A stretch of 64,000 nucleotides of DNA from Nicotiana tabacum (taxonomy: Eukaryota; Streptophyta; Magnoliopsida; Solanales; Solanaceae). Below are positions 11,544 to 23,783 of this stretch, piece after piece. The stretch covers positions 73,161,519 through 73,225,518 of the forward strand of contig NC_134103.1 in the NCBI RefSeq assembly GCF_000715075.1, read 5' to 3'. The translations under genes and the position numbers were made by a program. The notes under the pieces are model-generated. The model was not told the origin of the DNA. It was given only the letters and a program-made list of their open reading frames with translations, and made no database searches. Each line of letters starts with the position of its first letter. Positions within the stretch are counted from its first letter, which is position 1.

Positions 11544-14323
11544 TGTAAAAATCCGGCTGGTCGTTTCGAGAGTTATAGCCCCGTTTTCCCAATTTCTGCT
11601 TCTTTTGTGCTTTACAGCTATATTATGTCTTACCGGGTTGGTTGGTTCGGGTCCATAGTGGTTTTGGAGTGAATTGAGACACTTATTCTCTTAATTGGAA
11701 ACTTAAGTTGAAAAAGTCGGTCGGATGTCGACTTGTGGGAAAACGCCCTCGGATTTGAATTTTAATAGTTCTGTTAGCTCCGTTAGGTGATTTTGGACTT
11801 AGGAGCGCGCCCAGAATATGATTTGGAGGTCCGTAGTAGAATTAGACTTGAATTGGCGAAAGTTGAAATTTTGGCGATTTTGGCCGGCAGTGAAAATTTT
11901 GATATCGGAGTCGGATTGGATTTCTGAAAGTTGGAATATGTTCGTGGTACCATTTTTGACTTGTGTGTAAAATTTGAGGTCAATCAGACGTGGTTTGGTA
12001 GGTTTCGGCGTCATTTTTGGAAGTTGAAAGTTTAGAAGTTCTTTAGGCTTGAATCTGGAAGTAATTGGCATTTTGCTGTTGTTTTGAGTGATTCGAAGGC
12101 TCGACTAAGTTCGTATAGTATTTTGGGACTTGATGGTATGTTTGGTTGAGGTAACGGATCATTTTTGGCCTTGGTGAGATAGGTGATATCTGTTGCTGCA
12201 TTTTTCTGGTTTCCTCTTATGCGTTCGCGAAGAGTGTTTCTGAGTTGGTGAGATTTTGCTTTACGCGTCCGAGAAGGAGAGGACGCGAACGCGACGGTAT
12301 GGCAGTGTATGCATCGCGAACGCGTGAGTGGCGTCGTGTTCGCGAAGGGAAGTGAGGCAACTGGGGACCCCCCCCCCCCCCCCCAGTTTTTTGTTCTACG
12401 CATTCGCAAGGTGAAGGACGCGTTCGCGAAGCATAGGTCGCGTTCGCGAAGAAGGAAATCTGGGCAGGCAGTATTAATTTCAAAAACGAGGGTTTGAACC
12501 CATTTTTGCATATTTTGAGCTAGAGAACACGGGCTTGGGCGATTCTTGAAGGGATTTTTGTGGAGTTGATTGGGGTAAGTGATTCCTATTTAATTTTGTT
12601 TAAAACCTATGATTATTTCTTTAATTTTATAATCTAATTTGTGATTTGGGGTGAAAGAAATTGGGAAAGAAGATGAAGTGTTCTTGAGTTAGATTTTTGG
12701 GGTTTAGAATGAGATTTTGTTATCGGGTTGGAGTAAATTTAGTATAGTTAGACTCGTGAGTGAATGGGCTTTCGGGTTTTGTGACTTTTTTCGAATTTCG
12801 AGACGTGGGCTCGGGGGAGGGAGCGAGTTCGGGCCAATTTCGGATTTTTGGCTTATAATTTTGTATTTTCTTGTGGGATTGATTCTTTTAGCTTATATTA
12901 ATTATATCGTACTGCTTGTGGCTAGATTCGGGGTGTTTGAAGATTGATTTAAGAGGCAAGGGCATTTCGGAGTAGGATTTCTACGATGTTGAGGTAAGTA
13001 ACAGTCTTAAAACTGGTTTTGAGGGTATGAAACCCCGAGAATTGGTATAATATGAATATTTGTAGGTGACGCACATGCTAGGCGACGGGCGTGCGAGCCT
13101 GCACCGTGAGGGATTGTGACTTGGTCCATCCCGTGAGACTGTAAAGTCGAATAACCATTATTATTGCTTGTTTTTCCTTGTCTTTGAGTAATCTGCCTTT
13201 CATGTTAGAAACCATGCTTATGCTATATGATATCACTGATGGGACCCACAGCGGTCGTATACTTGTTGAATTGACTGCCAATTGCTGTCGTGTACTCAGT
13301 CACAGTCTTACTTGTGTGTTATATCTCCGTTCCCTCTCATTTCTTGTTGATACTTATTGTATTCTCTATTTGGGTTAATTATTATGATATTCTGTGAGCC
13401 CGAGGGGCTGGAGAGGTTAGTGACTGAGATAGGGCCTGAGTGCCGAGCTGCGAGCTATGAGGTATATTGGATCGAGTTGCACACCGTAATAATATTAGAT
13501 CGGGTTGCACGCCGTAACAATATTGGATCGGGCTGCGCGCCGCAGTAATGCTGAAGGAGCCCCTCCGGAGTCTGTACACCCCCAGTGAGCACAGGTACCT
13601 ATTGAGAGTGTATATTGAGGGCTGAGAGGTGAGAGTATGAGCTGATGAGATGAGTTGAGTGACTGCTGCCTTGAGAGGTTGTACTTGCTTTTATTTATTG
13701 TTGCACTTAGTTGCTATTTGATGTTGTTGTGAAATTTCTAGAAGATTCATATATACTTTACTTGAGCTCGAACTGTTTTGACTTATACCACCGGATTTGA
13801 AAGAATGTTCACTCTTTGCTGAAAACTTTTGAAATGATCTGTATTATTATAGTTCGTCACGGCTTCTCAGTTCCTTATTTAATTCTGTTACTTGCTGAGT
13901 TGGTTGTACTCATGCTACACCCTGCACTTCATGTCCAGATCCAGGTGTGTACGGTTCAGACGGTCGCTGAGTTCATGCGCAGGCTGATTATCGGAGACTT
14001 ACGAGGTAGCTACCGGCGTCCGCAGTCCTTATTTTTACTTTCTTATTATCTTTTCTCTCTTGTATTAGCATTTGGCATAGACTGTAGTAGACTCTGTTTC
14101 TAGATTGGTTATTAGATGCTCATGATTTAGTGACACCCTGATATCGAGCTATTTTTCCGCACTTATATTTTATTTAGGTTTTACCCCCGTATTTATGAGA
14201 AACTCCGGTTATTTTAAATGTCTTAATTCATTTCTGTTAAATTTTGAAAGTATTTTGGAAAAGTCGGTTTGCCTAGTATCGCAATAGGCGCCATCACGAC
14301 GGGTTAGGTTTTGGGTCGTGACA
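11544..14323 (+). repeat. E2 5' LTR, 2780 bp
   Basis: Starts TGTAAAAATCCGGC and ends GTCGTGACA. Relative to the 3' LTR it lacks about 40 bp near 12150, has a C17 run (12368-12384) where the 3' LTR has five C, and carries 3 rather than 8 units of the 28-bp repeat. A CG-rich word cluster lies at about 12220-12450. Confidence 0.96.
13463..13550 (+). repeat. 28-bp minisatellite, three units (E2 5' LTR)
   Basis: Units read GGATCGGGTTGCACGCCGYA.. with 28-bp period. The third unit has the GCTGC-N5-GCAGT variant. The homologous array in the 3' LTR has eight units. Confidence 0.9.
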
Positions 14324-14326
14324 ATT

Positions 14327-14338
14327 TGATATCAGAGC
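14327..14338 (+). other. E2 primer binding site (initiator tRNA-Met type)
   Basis: TGATATCAGAGC, one mismatch to the tRNA-iMet PBS, beginning three bases after the 5' LTR. Confidence 0.9.
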
Positions 14339-14523
14339 CTAGGTTACATGGGTCTCACCAGTCATGAACGGATTTAGTAGAGTCTTGCGGATCGGTATGG
14401 AGACGTCTGTACTTATCTTCGAGAGGCTGAAGAACCCTTAGGAAACTCCACATTTTTGAATTCTTTTTCGCGCGAATCTGTTGATTCTAGTAACTAGACA
14501 TCTATTGCTTTATTCTCTCACAG

Positions 14524-15934
14524 ATGGTGAGGACTCGTACTACCGTGCTAGATGGACAGCCACCAATACCACCAGCCAGGGCCGCGAGAGGCCGAGGGTG
14601 CGGTAGAGGCCGCGGTAGGGGCAAAGGTGCAGCCCGCACAGCAGTTGGGGCAGTACCTGCACATCCACCAGTTGCCCCAGATCAGGACCAGATTTCGGTT
14701 GTTGATGCACCAGCTCAGGCACCACCCGTGCCTATTGTGATTCCAGGCCTTCAGGAGGACTTAGCTCAGATTCTGACCGTGTGTACCAGTCTTTCTTAGG
14801 TTGTCTCTGTTCCGGCCAGCAGCCACTTCTCAGGCCGGGGGTGGTACTCAGACTCCCGTTGCCCGCACACCAGAGCAGGTGGTACAGGGATTCCAGACAC
14901 CGGGGGCACCACCAGCCCAGTCGGTTGCAGCTGCTCAGGACTATGTGGTTCCTGCTATGCCTGAGGATGAGTAGCGTAGATTGGAGAGGTTTGGGAGACT
15001 CCAGCCTTCATCGTTCAGTGGTGCAGAAGGAGAGGATGCACAGGGTTTCTTGGATAGGTGTCAGAGGATACTCCGTACAGCAGGTATTCTGGAGACCAGT
15101 GGGGTCTCGTTCACTACCTTTCAATTCACTGGGGCTGCATTCAGTTGGTGGGAGGCTTACGAGAGGCGTAGGCCGGTCGGCGCAGTGCCCCTTACCTCGC
15201 AGCAGTTCTCCATTATCTTTTTGGAGAAGTTTGTGCCTCAGTCACGCAGAGAAGAGCTGCGCAGACAGTTTGAGCAGCTTCGTCAGGGTGATATATCTGT
15301 GACGTAGTATGAGATACGATTCTCGGAGTTAGCCCGTCAAGCTATCTAGATGGTTCCCACAGACAGGGAGAGGATCAGGAGGTTTATAGATGTCCTCACT
15401 TATCAGCTGCGATTGCTTATGACCAGAGAGAAAGAGTGTCTGGTGCTACTTTTGATGAGGTTGTCGACATTGGTCATCAAATTGAGATGGTTCGCAGTCA
15501 GGAGGGGGTTGAGAGAGAGGCCTCGTGGACAGGGAGGATTTAGCAGTGCTCCTTCTGGGGCCAGTTCCAGCACGGTAGAGGTCGTCCTTTCAGACATGCC
15601 CAGACGACTTGTCCAGGTCACCGTGGTACAACATCTGGCCATGGTTCTCACAGTTATCAGCAGGGTCGTTCATCTCACGGTTCCCTCCCAGCGTAGAGTT
15701 CGTCTCGTGCTCCATCGGGTCAGGGTTCGTCTATGCCAGGTCCTTTGGCCAGTTATCCCGGTGCTCGGGGCTCCCTTCAGTCCCCTGCACCAGCACCTGG
15801 GAGTTTTTATGACTGTGGGGAGTTTTGTCACATGAGAAAAGAGTGTCCCCATATAGTGGGAGGTCTAGCTCTGCAGAGGAGCCAGTCTACGTCATCAGCA
15901 CCAGCCCCTCCACCACTCGCTCAACCAACCCGGG
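14524..15934 (+). pseudogene. E2 gag (broken)
   Basis: The start ATG at 14524 gives MVRTRTT, the same N-terminus as E3 gag, 185 nt after the PBS. A Pro/Arg/Gly-rich N-terminus is followed by a frame change near 14800. The capsid core at 14981-15307 (FSGAEGEDAQGFLDRC, FLEKFVPQSRRE) is followed by TAG codons at 14972 and 15305, the latter where E1 keeps Gln in TVTQYE. A further stop lies near 15348 and a frame change near 15440. The zinc knuckle near 15808-15850 reads F-x2-C-x4-H-x4-C: its first Cys is Phe, so it cannot bind zinc normally. Confidence 0.88.
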
Positions 15935-17935
15935 GTGGAGCCCAGTCAGCTAGGGGTCGCCCGAGAGGGGGAGGTAGGTGTCCAGGCCCGTTTCTATGCC
16001 CTCCCTGCCATACCGGATGTCATTACTTTAGATGCTCTGATTACAAGTATTGTCTCAGTTTGCCACAGAGATGCCTCTGTATTATTTGACCCTGGTTCCA
16101 CTTATTCATATGTTTCCTCGTATTTTGCTCATTTTTTGGATATGCCCCGTGAGTATTTAGTTTTATATGTTCATGTATCTACTTCTGTGGGTGATACTAT
16201 TATTGTAGACCGCGTATATCGGTCATGTGTGGTGACCATTGGGGGTTTGGAGACCAGAGTGGATCTTTTGATGCTCAGTATGGTTGATTTTGATGTGATA
16301 TTGGGTATGGATTGGTTGTCTCCATGTCATGCTATTCTAGATTGTCATGCTAAGACTGTGATGTTGGCGATACCGGGGTTGCCGAGAGTTGAGTGGAGAG
16401 GCTCTATAGACTATATTTCCATTAGAGTGATTTCATACTTGAAGGCTCAGCGGATGGTTGAGAAGGGTTGCCTATCTTATTTGGCTCTTGTGAGGGATGT
16501 TAGTTCAGAGGTCCCTGCTATTGAATTTGTTCCTATGGTGCGTGATTTTTCGGATGTGTTTCCTGCAGACCTAACGGGCATGCCGCCTGACAGAGATATT
16601 GACTTCGGTATTGATTTGGTATCGGGCACTCAGCCCATTTCTATTCCACCGTATCGTATGGCACCGGCGGATTTGAATGAGTTGAAGGGACAACTTCACG
16701 AACTCCTTGATAAGGGGTTTATTCGGCCTAGCGTGTCACCTTGGGGTGCACCGGTTCTATTTGTAAAGAAGAAAGATGGTTCTATGAGGATGTGCATTGA
16801 CTACAGGTAGTTGAACAAGGTCACGGTCAAGAACAAGTATCCTTTGCCACGTATTGATGATCTATTTGACCAGCTTCAGGGGGCGAGGGTGTTCTCCAAG
16901 ATTGATTTGAGTCCAGGGTATCACCAACTGAAGATTCGGGATTCAGATATTCTTAAGACAGCTTTCAGGACCCGATATGGCCATTATAAGTTCCTTATGA
17001 TGTCTTTTGGGCTGAATAACGCCCCAGCAGCGTTCATGCATTTGATGAATAGTGTGTTTCAGCCTTATTTGGATTTGTTCGTTATTGTATTCATTGATGA
17101 TATCCTGGTGTACTCTCGTAGCCAAGAGGAGCATGCCCAGCATCTGAGGATTGTGTTACAGAGATTAAGGGAGGGGAAGCTTTATGCAAAGTTCTCCAAG
17201 TGTGAGTTTTGGCTCGGTTCAGTGGTATTCTTGGGGCACGTGGTGTCCAGCGAGGGTATTCAGGTGGATCCGAAGAAGATAGAGGCAGTGCAGAGTTGGC
17301 CCAAACCGTCCTCAGCCACAGAGATTAGGAGCTTTCTTAGTTTGGCGGGCTATTACCGTCATTTTGTGGAAGGTTTTTCATCAATTGCATCGCCCTTGAC
17401 CAAATTAACCTAAAAGGGTGCTCCATTCAGGTGGTCGGATGAGGGCGAGGAGAGCTTTCAGAAGCTCAAGACTGCTTTGACCACGGCTCCAGTTCTAGTT
17501 CTACTATCAGTTTCTGGTTCTTACACAGTGTATTGTGATGCCTCGCGGATAGGTATTGGATGTGTTCTAATGTAGAAGGGTAGAGTGATTGCTTATGCTT
17601 CGCGCCAGTTGAAGACCCATGAGAAGAACTACCTTGTCCATGATCTTGAGTTAGCAGCTATTGTTCACGCCTTGAAGATTTGGCGGCACTATCTGTACGG
17701 GGTTTATTATGAGATTTACACTGATCATCGGAGTTTGCAGCATCTATTCAAACAGAAGGATCTTAACTTGCGTCAACGGAGGTGGTTGGAGCTTCTTAAG
17801 GACTATGATATCACCATTTTGTACCATCCCGGGAAGGCCAATGTGGTGGCCGATGCCTTGAGTTGCCGGGCGGAGCGTTTGGGGAGTTTAGCGTATCTTC
17901 CACCAGCAGGAAGACCCTTGGCATTGGATGTTTAG
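15935..17935 (+). pseudogene. E2 protease, reverse transcriptase and RNase H (broken by stops)
   Basis: Protease: [14 protein letters not shown] (Asp about 16090) with [14 protein letters not shown] is well kept: [38 protein letters not shown] and an intact FIDDILVYS (about 17090). RNase H has [16 protein letters not shown] and TDHRSLQHL. The reading frame is otherwise continuous but has TAG at 16808, 17573 and 17933 and TAA at 17411. At each of these E1 or E3 has Gln, so all are single C-to-T changes. This is the best preserved pol of the three Tekay elements. Confidence 0.93.
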
Positions 17936-19419
17936 GCCATAGCTAGCCAGCCTGTCATATTGGATATTTCGGAGCCGAGTCGGGTATTGGCTTGTGTGGT
18001 CTCTAGGTCTTCTCTTTATGATCATATCAGGGAGCGTCAGTATGATGACCCCCATCTGCTCGTCCTCCAGGACAGGGTTCGGCGAGGTGATGCTAGAGAT
18101 GTGACTATTGGTGATGATGGCATGTTGAGGATGCCGGGACGGATATGTGTGCCCAATATGGATGGGTTTCGGGAGTTGATTCTTGAGGAGACCCGCAGCT
18201 CGCGGTATTCCATTCATCCGGGTGCCGTGGAGATGTACCAGGATTTGAGACAGCACTATTGGTGGAAGAGGATGAAGAATGATATAGTTGGGTTTGGGGC
18301 TCGGTGTCTCAACTGTCAGTAGGTTAAGTATGAGCATCAGAGACCTGGTGGATTGCTTCAGAGATTAGAAATCCCAAAGTGGAAGTGGGAGCGGATCACC
18401 ATGGATTTCGTAGTTGGGCTCCCACAGACTTCGAGGAAGTTCGATGCTATTTGGATGATTATGGATCGACTGACCAAGTTCGCGTACTTCATTCTAGCCG
18501 GTACTACTTATTCTTCAGAGCGGTTGGCTGAGATTTACATCCGAGAGATTGTTTGCCTTTATGGTGTCCCAGTTTCTATCATTTCAGATAGAGGCACACA
18601 GTTTACATCGCAGTTTTGGAGGGCTGTGCAATATTGGAGGACATGTTACGCGCTTCTTTCATTGATTTTGGGGGTTTATGGGACCAGTTTCTGCCGCTCG
18701 CGGAGTTTGCATATAACAACAATTATCAGTCGAGCATTCAGATGGCTCCGTACGAGGCCTTATATGGGAGGCGGTGTAGATCTTCGATGGGATGGTTTAA
18801 GCCGGATAAGGCTAGGTTCTTGGGTACAAACTTGGTCCAAGATGCATTAGACAAGGTGAAATTGATTCAGGACCGGCTCCGCACGGCGCAGTCTAGACAG
18901 AAGAGCTATGCTGACAAGAAGATCCGTGATGTGTCTTTCATGGTCGGGGAGAAGGTTCTGTTGAAGGTATCAACCATGAAGGGTGTTATGAGGTTTGGGA
19001 AGAGGGGCAAGTTGAGCCCTCAGTTCATTGGGCCTTTTGAGGTACTTCAGAGGATCAGGGAGGTGGCTTACAAGCTTACCTTGCCACCTAGCTTGTCGAG
19101 TGTGCATCCAGTATTTCATGTTTCTATGCTCAGGAAGTATATCGGCAATCCGTCCCATGTTTTGGATTTCAGCACGGTTCAGTTGGATGGTGATATGACT
19201 TATGATGTGTAGCCGGTGAGTTTGGAGCGGCAGGTTCGGAAGTTGAGGTCAAAGGATATAGCTTCAGTGAAGGTGCAGTGGAGAGGTCAGCCTGTGGAGG
19301 AGGCCACTTGGGAGACCGAGCGGGAGATGCGGAACAGATATCCACATTTATTTGAGACTCCAGGTATGTTTCTAGACCCATTCGAGGACGAACATTTGTT
19401 TAAGAGGGGAAGGATGTAA
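17936..19419 (+). pseudogene. E2 integrase and chromodomain-like tail (catalytic Glu deleted)
   Basis: HHCC zinc domain: SIHPG, QHYWW, CLNCQ, then TAG at 18320 (E1 and E3 have Gln). The first Asp is in TMDFVVGLP (about 18400), the second in SDRGTQF (about 18590). At 18630/18631 about 78 bp present in E3 are missing, including the HPQTDGQSE segment with the catalytic Glu, and the frame shifts. The rest runs from 18616 in another frame (FAYNNNYQSS, FIGPFEVLQ), then TAG at 19210, then VQWRGQPVEEATWETE. The last codons read into the PPT and LTR start. Confidence 0.92.
19400..19414 (+). other. E2 polypurine tract
   Basis: TTAAGAGGGGAAGGA directly before the TG of the 3' LTR. Confidence 0.9.
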
Positions 19420-22369
19420 CAACTCGGCCGGTCGTTTCGAGAGTTATAGTCCCGTTTTCCCCATTTCTGCTTCTTTTGTGCTTTACAGTTGTATTATGTC
19501 TTACAGGGTTGGTTGGTTCGGGTCTGGAGTGATTTTGGAGTGAATTGAGACACTTAGCCTTTTAATTGGAAGCTTAAGTTCAAAAAATCGACCGGATGTC
19601 GACTTGTGGGAAAACGACCTTGAATTTGAATTTTGAAGGTTCTGTTAGCTCCGTTATATGATTTTGGACTTAGGAGCGCGTCCGAAATCTGATTTGGAGG
19701 TCCGTAGTAGAATTAGGCTTGAATTGGCAAAAGTTGAAATTTTGCCGATTTTGGCCGGCAGTGGAAATTTTGATATCGGGGTCGGATTGGATTTTCGGAA
19801 GTTGGAATAGGTTCGTGGTGCCATTTTCGACTTGTGTGTAAATTTTAAGGTCAATCGGACGTGGTTTGGTAGGTTTTGGCATCGTTTGTGGAAGTTGAAA
19901 GTTTAGAAGTTCTTTAGGCTTGAATCCTGGAGTAATTGGCGTGTTGCTGTTGTTTTGAGTGATTCGAAGGCTCGACTAAGTTCGTATAGTGTTTTGAGAC
20001 TTGATGGTATGTTTGGTTGAGGTCCCGGGGGCCTCGGGTGATTTTTGGGTGGTTAACGGATCATTTTTGGCCTTGGTGAGATAGTTCATATCTGCTGCTG
20101 CATTTTTCTGGTTTCCTCTTACGTGTTCGCGAAGAGTGTTTCTGAGTTGGTGAGATTTTGCTCTACGCGTCCGCGATAGAGAGGACGCGAAGGCAAAGGT
20201 ATGGCAGTGTGTGCATCGCGAACGCGTGAGTGGCGTCGCATTCACAAAGGGGACTGAGGCAACTGGGGACCCCCAGTCTTTTGTTCTACGCATTCGCGAG
20301 GTGAAGGACGCGTTCGCGAAGCGTAGGTCGCGTTCGCGAAGAATGAAATCTGGGCAGGCAGTATTAATTTCAAAAACGAGGGTTTGAACCCATTTTTGCA
20401 TATTTTGAGCTAAAGAACACGGAATTGGGAGATTCTTGAAGGGATTTTTGTGGAGTTGATTGGGGTAAGTGATTCCTACTTGGTTTTGGTTAAAACCCAT
20501 GATTATATTTTTAATTTTATTATCTAATTTGTGATTTGGGATGAAAAAATTGGGGAAGAAGACGAAGTGTTCTTGAGTTAGATTTTTGGGGTTTTGAATG
20601 AGATTTTTTTATCGGATTGGAGTAAATTTAGTATGGTTAGACTCGCGAGTAAATGGGCTTTCGGGTTTTGTGACTTTTGTCGGATTTCGAGACGTGGGCC
20701 CGGGGGACTGGGTTCGGGCCAATTTCAAATTTTTGGCTTATAATTTCGAGTTTTCTTGTGGGATTGATTCTTTTAGCTTATATTAATTATATCGTACTGC
20801 TTATGGCTAGATTCGGGGCGTTTGGAGATTCATTCGAGAGGTAAGGGTATTTCGGAGTAGGATTTCTACGTTGTTGAGGTAAGTAACAGTCTTAAATCTG
20901 GTTTTGAGGGTATGAAACCCCGAGAATTGGTATAATGTGAATATTTGGAGGTGACACACATGCTAAGTGATGGGCGTGTGAGCATGCACCGTGAAGAATT
21001 GTGACTTGGTCCGTCCCGTGAGACTGTAAAGTCGAATAGCCATTGTTATTACTTATTTTTCCTTGTCTTTGAGCAATTGACTGCCTTTAATGTTAGAAAC
21101 CATGTTTAGGCCATATGATATCACTGATGGGACCAGCAACGATTGTATACTTGTTGAATTGACTGCCAATTGCTGTCTTGTACTCGGTCACAGTCTTACT
21201 TGTATGTTATATCTCTGTTCCCTCTCATTTCTTGTTGATACTTTTGTATTCTTTGTTTGCGTTAATTATTATGATATTCTGTGAGTCCGAGGGGCTGGAG
21301 AGGTTAGTGACTGAGATAGTGCCGAGCTGCGAGCTGTGAGGTATATTGGATCGGGTTGCACGCCGCAACAAGCCTTCGGGCTATATATATTTGGAATGGG
21401 TTGCACGCCGTAATAATAATGGATAGGGTTGCACGCCGCAACAACATTAGATCGGGGTACACGCCGCAACAATATTGGATCGGGTTGCACGCCGCAACAA
21501 TATTGGATCGGGTTACACGCCGCAACAATATTGGATCGGGTTGCACGCCGCAATAATATTGGATCGGGCTGCGCGCCGCAGCAATATAGCGCTTGGGCTG
21601 AAGGAGCCCCTCCGGAGTTTGTACACCCCCAGTGAGCGCAGGTACCTATTGAGAGTGTTTATTGAGGGCTGAGAGCCGAGAGTATGAGCTGATGAGATGA
21701 GTTGAGTGACTGCTGCCTTGAGAGGTTGTACATGCTTTTATTTATTGTTGCACTTAGTTGCTATTTGATGTTGTTGTGAAATTTCTGGAAGATTCATATC
21801 TGCTTTACTTGAGCTCGAACTGATTTGACTTATACCACCGGATTTGAAAGCATGTTCGCTCTTTGCTGAAAACTTTTGAAATGATCTGTATTATTATAGT
21901 TCGTCACGGCTTCTCAGTTCCTTATCTAATTTTGTTACTTGTTGAGTTGGTTGTACTCATGCTACACCCTGCACTTCATGTCCAGATCCAGGTGTGTACG
22001 GTTCTGACGGTCGCTGAGTTCGTGCGCGGGCTGATTATCGGAGATTTATGAGGTAGTTGTCGGCGTCCGCAGTCCTTGTTTCTCCTTTCTTATTATCTTT
22101 TCTCTCTTGTATTGGCATTTGGCACAGACTGTAGTAGACTCTGTTTCTAGATTGGTTATTAGATGCTCATGACTTAGTGACACCCCGATGTCAGGCTTTT
22201 TTTCCGCACTTATATTTTATTTGGGTTTTACCCCCTATTTATGAGTAACTCCTGTTATTTTAAATGTCTTAATTCATTTCTAATAAATTTTGAAAGTGTT
22301 TTGGAAAAGTCGGCTTGTTTAGTATCGCGATAGATGACATCACAACGGGTTAGGTTTTGGATCGTGACA
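19415..22369 (+). repeat. E2 3' LTR, 2955 bp
   Basis: Starts TGTAACAACTCGGCC and ends ATCGTGACA, followed by TSD CTAAG. It holds a CG-rich word cluster at about 20110-20345 and the 28-bp array at 21345-21595. Confidence 0.96.
21345..21595 (+). repeat. 28-bp minisatellite, about eight units (E2 3' LTR)
   Basis: The CGCCG core recurs at 21361, 21406, 21434, 21462, 21490, 21518, 21546 and 21574. All spacings are 28 bp except the first, which contains a 17-bp insertion. The usual unit has GTTGC-ACGCC-GCAAC, a 5-bp stem with 5-nt loop. The last unit has GCTGC-GCGCC-GCAGC, a changed but still paired stem. Confidence 0.93.
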
Positions 22370-22374
22370 CTAAG

Positions 22375-23608
22375 TCCACTTAATTATAAGCATAATTGTA
22401 ACAGTAGGCCGACATTATTTGCACAAAATCTTGTGTACGATATTGTCTCCAAGAATCTAAGACATTTATATATTTGTTTCGGCTAGTTAGTTCACTCTTG
22501 TGCGAGCGCAAGATCTTTAGGGCGCCGATATCAAGACAAATTACCTTGGTTAGATTATCGATCTTCATTAATCTGAACTAAATTGAACAAAGAATTGGAA
22601 TATTTCACAATGTAGCTGGGTGATAAATTCAGCATGAGAGTGTACAACATACCTTAAAAACTTTGGGAAGATTTCTGAAAATTTTGGCGAATCATATGAG
22701 ATTGAATGAATCTTTTGTTGTAGGTGTATGATTAAAGCATTAGATGTATCTGACAATTGTGGGTAGAATTTAAAGGCATTAATTCTGCTTTGTAATACGG
22801 ATCAGTAAATCAAACCTTACTAGAGCCCCCCTCCATCCGACATAAAGAAATGACGAGATGTGCTAGTCACATTTATTTTCAACCTAAAAATTATAAATTC
22901 GAATCACCAAAGAAAAAAAAATTAAAAATCATTTTTGATGTAAGGTGAAGTGAAATGGTTATATGGTTGGGAAGGTTGGGACTACTAAAACCAAAAAATG
23001 AAATAAAAAAATAAAGTGAAAAAATAGAGGAACAAGACCAGTGTACTATTAGCTTCTGTTTGGCCATAATTCTTTTTCATTTAATTTTGAAAATATTAGT
23101 ATTTGGATATAAGTGACCAGTTTTTGGGCAGTTTTTAAAGATGATTTTTTCAAGTTTCAAAAAGTGGTATATACTAGTTTTTCAAGATTTTTATTCATAA
23201 AACTCCAATTTTTTTTCAAAGTGAAATGCACGTCCAAACATAATTTTAATTTTTAAAAATTATTTGTCATATCTTCAAAAAAAAAAATTTTCAAGTTTAA
23301 ACTAAATTTATGGGCAAACTAGCTAAATTTAAACTAGTACTAGTTAACTAGTCAAGTTAACAGTCCTGATTTTTCAGTGGTCCCAGTTACATGTTTCTAG
23401 AAATTCCTGGGATGCAGTGTAACAGAACAAAACCAAATTTTTATCCAGAGGAAAACAAAATCAGAGTCCTGTTTTCAAACTAGAGTACCGGTCCCAAAGA
23501 CATGTAACTAGTAAAGTTTTAATTTATACGCATATTTTAAAGGAAATAAGTTATTTGAAGATTAATTATTTCGGGATTAGTTATTCTTCCCGAAATTGTT
23601 ATATCACC
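22375..23608 (+). other. Intergenic DNA with MITE-like repeats
   Basis: After the ~99-bp duplicated segment (to about 22470) no gene is visible. About 23055-23245 begins CTGTTTGGCCATAA and later has GTCCAAACATAAT, the inverted-end look of AT-rich plant MITEs, but I could not place exact ends or a TSD. About 23545-23945 looks like an older repeat split by the MITE at 23609. Confidence 0.45.
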
Positions 23609-23783
23609 CAGTGGCGAAGCCACATGATTACAAGGGTGGTCACGTCGAAAAATTGCATTGTGTATATAAGTAAAATATTACGTTTTAGAGGTATATAACA
23701 CGTATTGAACACCCTTTGTCGGGATTTTTTTTCACTTCTTTCAAATTTGAATACCCTTGAGTAAATTCCTAGCTTCGCCACTG
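23609..23783. mobile_element. hAT-type MITE, 175 bp, TSD ATATCACC
   Basis: Terminal inverted repeats CAGTGGCGAAGC at both ends (right end GCTTCGCCACTG). The 8-bp target duplication ATATCACC is exact at 23601-23608 and 23784-23791. The 8-bp TSD and CA..TG ends fit the hAT superfamily. No coding capacity. It is inserted in an older AT-rich repeat. Confidence 0.9.

Larger units (their letters stand above)
11544..22369 (+). mobile_element. E2: complete Tekay/Del-like Ty3/gypsy element, TSD CTAAG
   Basis: 10,826 bp. 5' LTR 11544-14323, PBS, gag, pol, PPT, 3' LTR 19415-22369. TSD CTAAG at 11539-11543 and 22370-22374. Domain order PR-RT-RH-IN-chromodomain-like tail, long LTRs and a tRNA-iMet PBS place it with Tekay/Del chromoviruses. 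Pol is interrupted by several TAG codons and the integrase core has a deletion. It interrupts the second copy of the local tandem duplication. Confidence 0.97.

Noticed and set aside
12368..12384. C17 run as a G-quadruplex or regulatory element
   Set aside because: The other LTR has only five C at the same place, so it looks like private slippage. It does shift overlapping chance ORFs.
16808..18322. Programmed read-through of TAG codons in E2 pol
   Set aside because: The stops are scattered through RT, RNase H and integrase, sister elements have Gln there, and the integrase also has a deletion. Decay explains them better.
21345..21595. Regular 28-bp repeats resembling a CRISPR array
   Set aside because: The units are contiguous with no unique spacers, lie inside a plant LTR, and recur with different copy number in the other LTR. 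It is a minisatellite.
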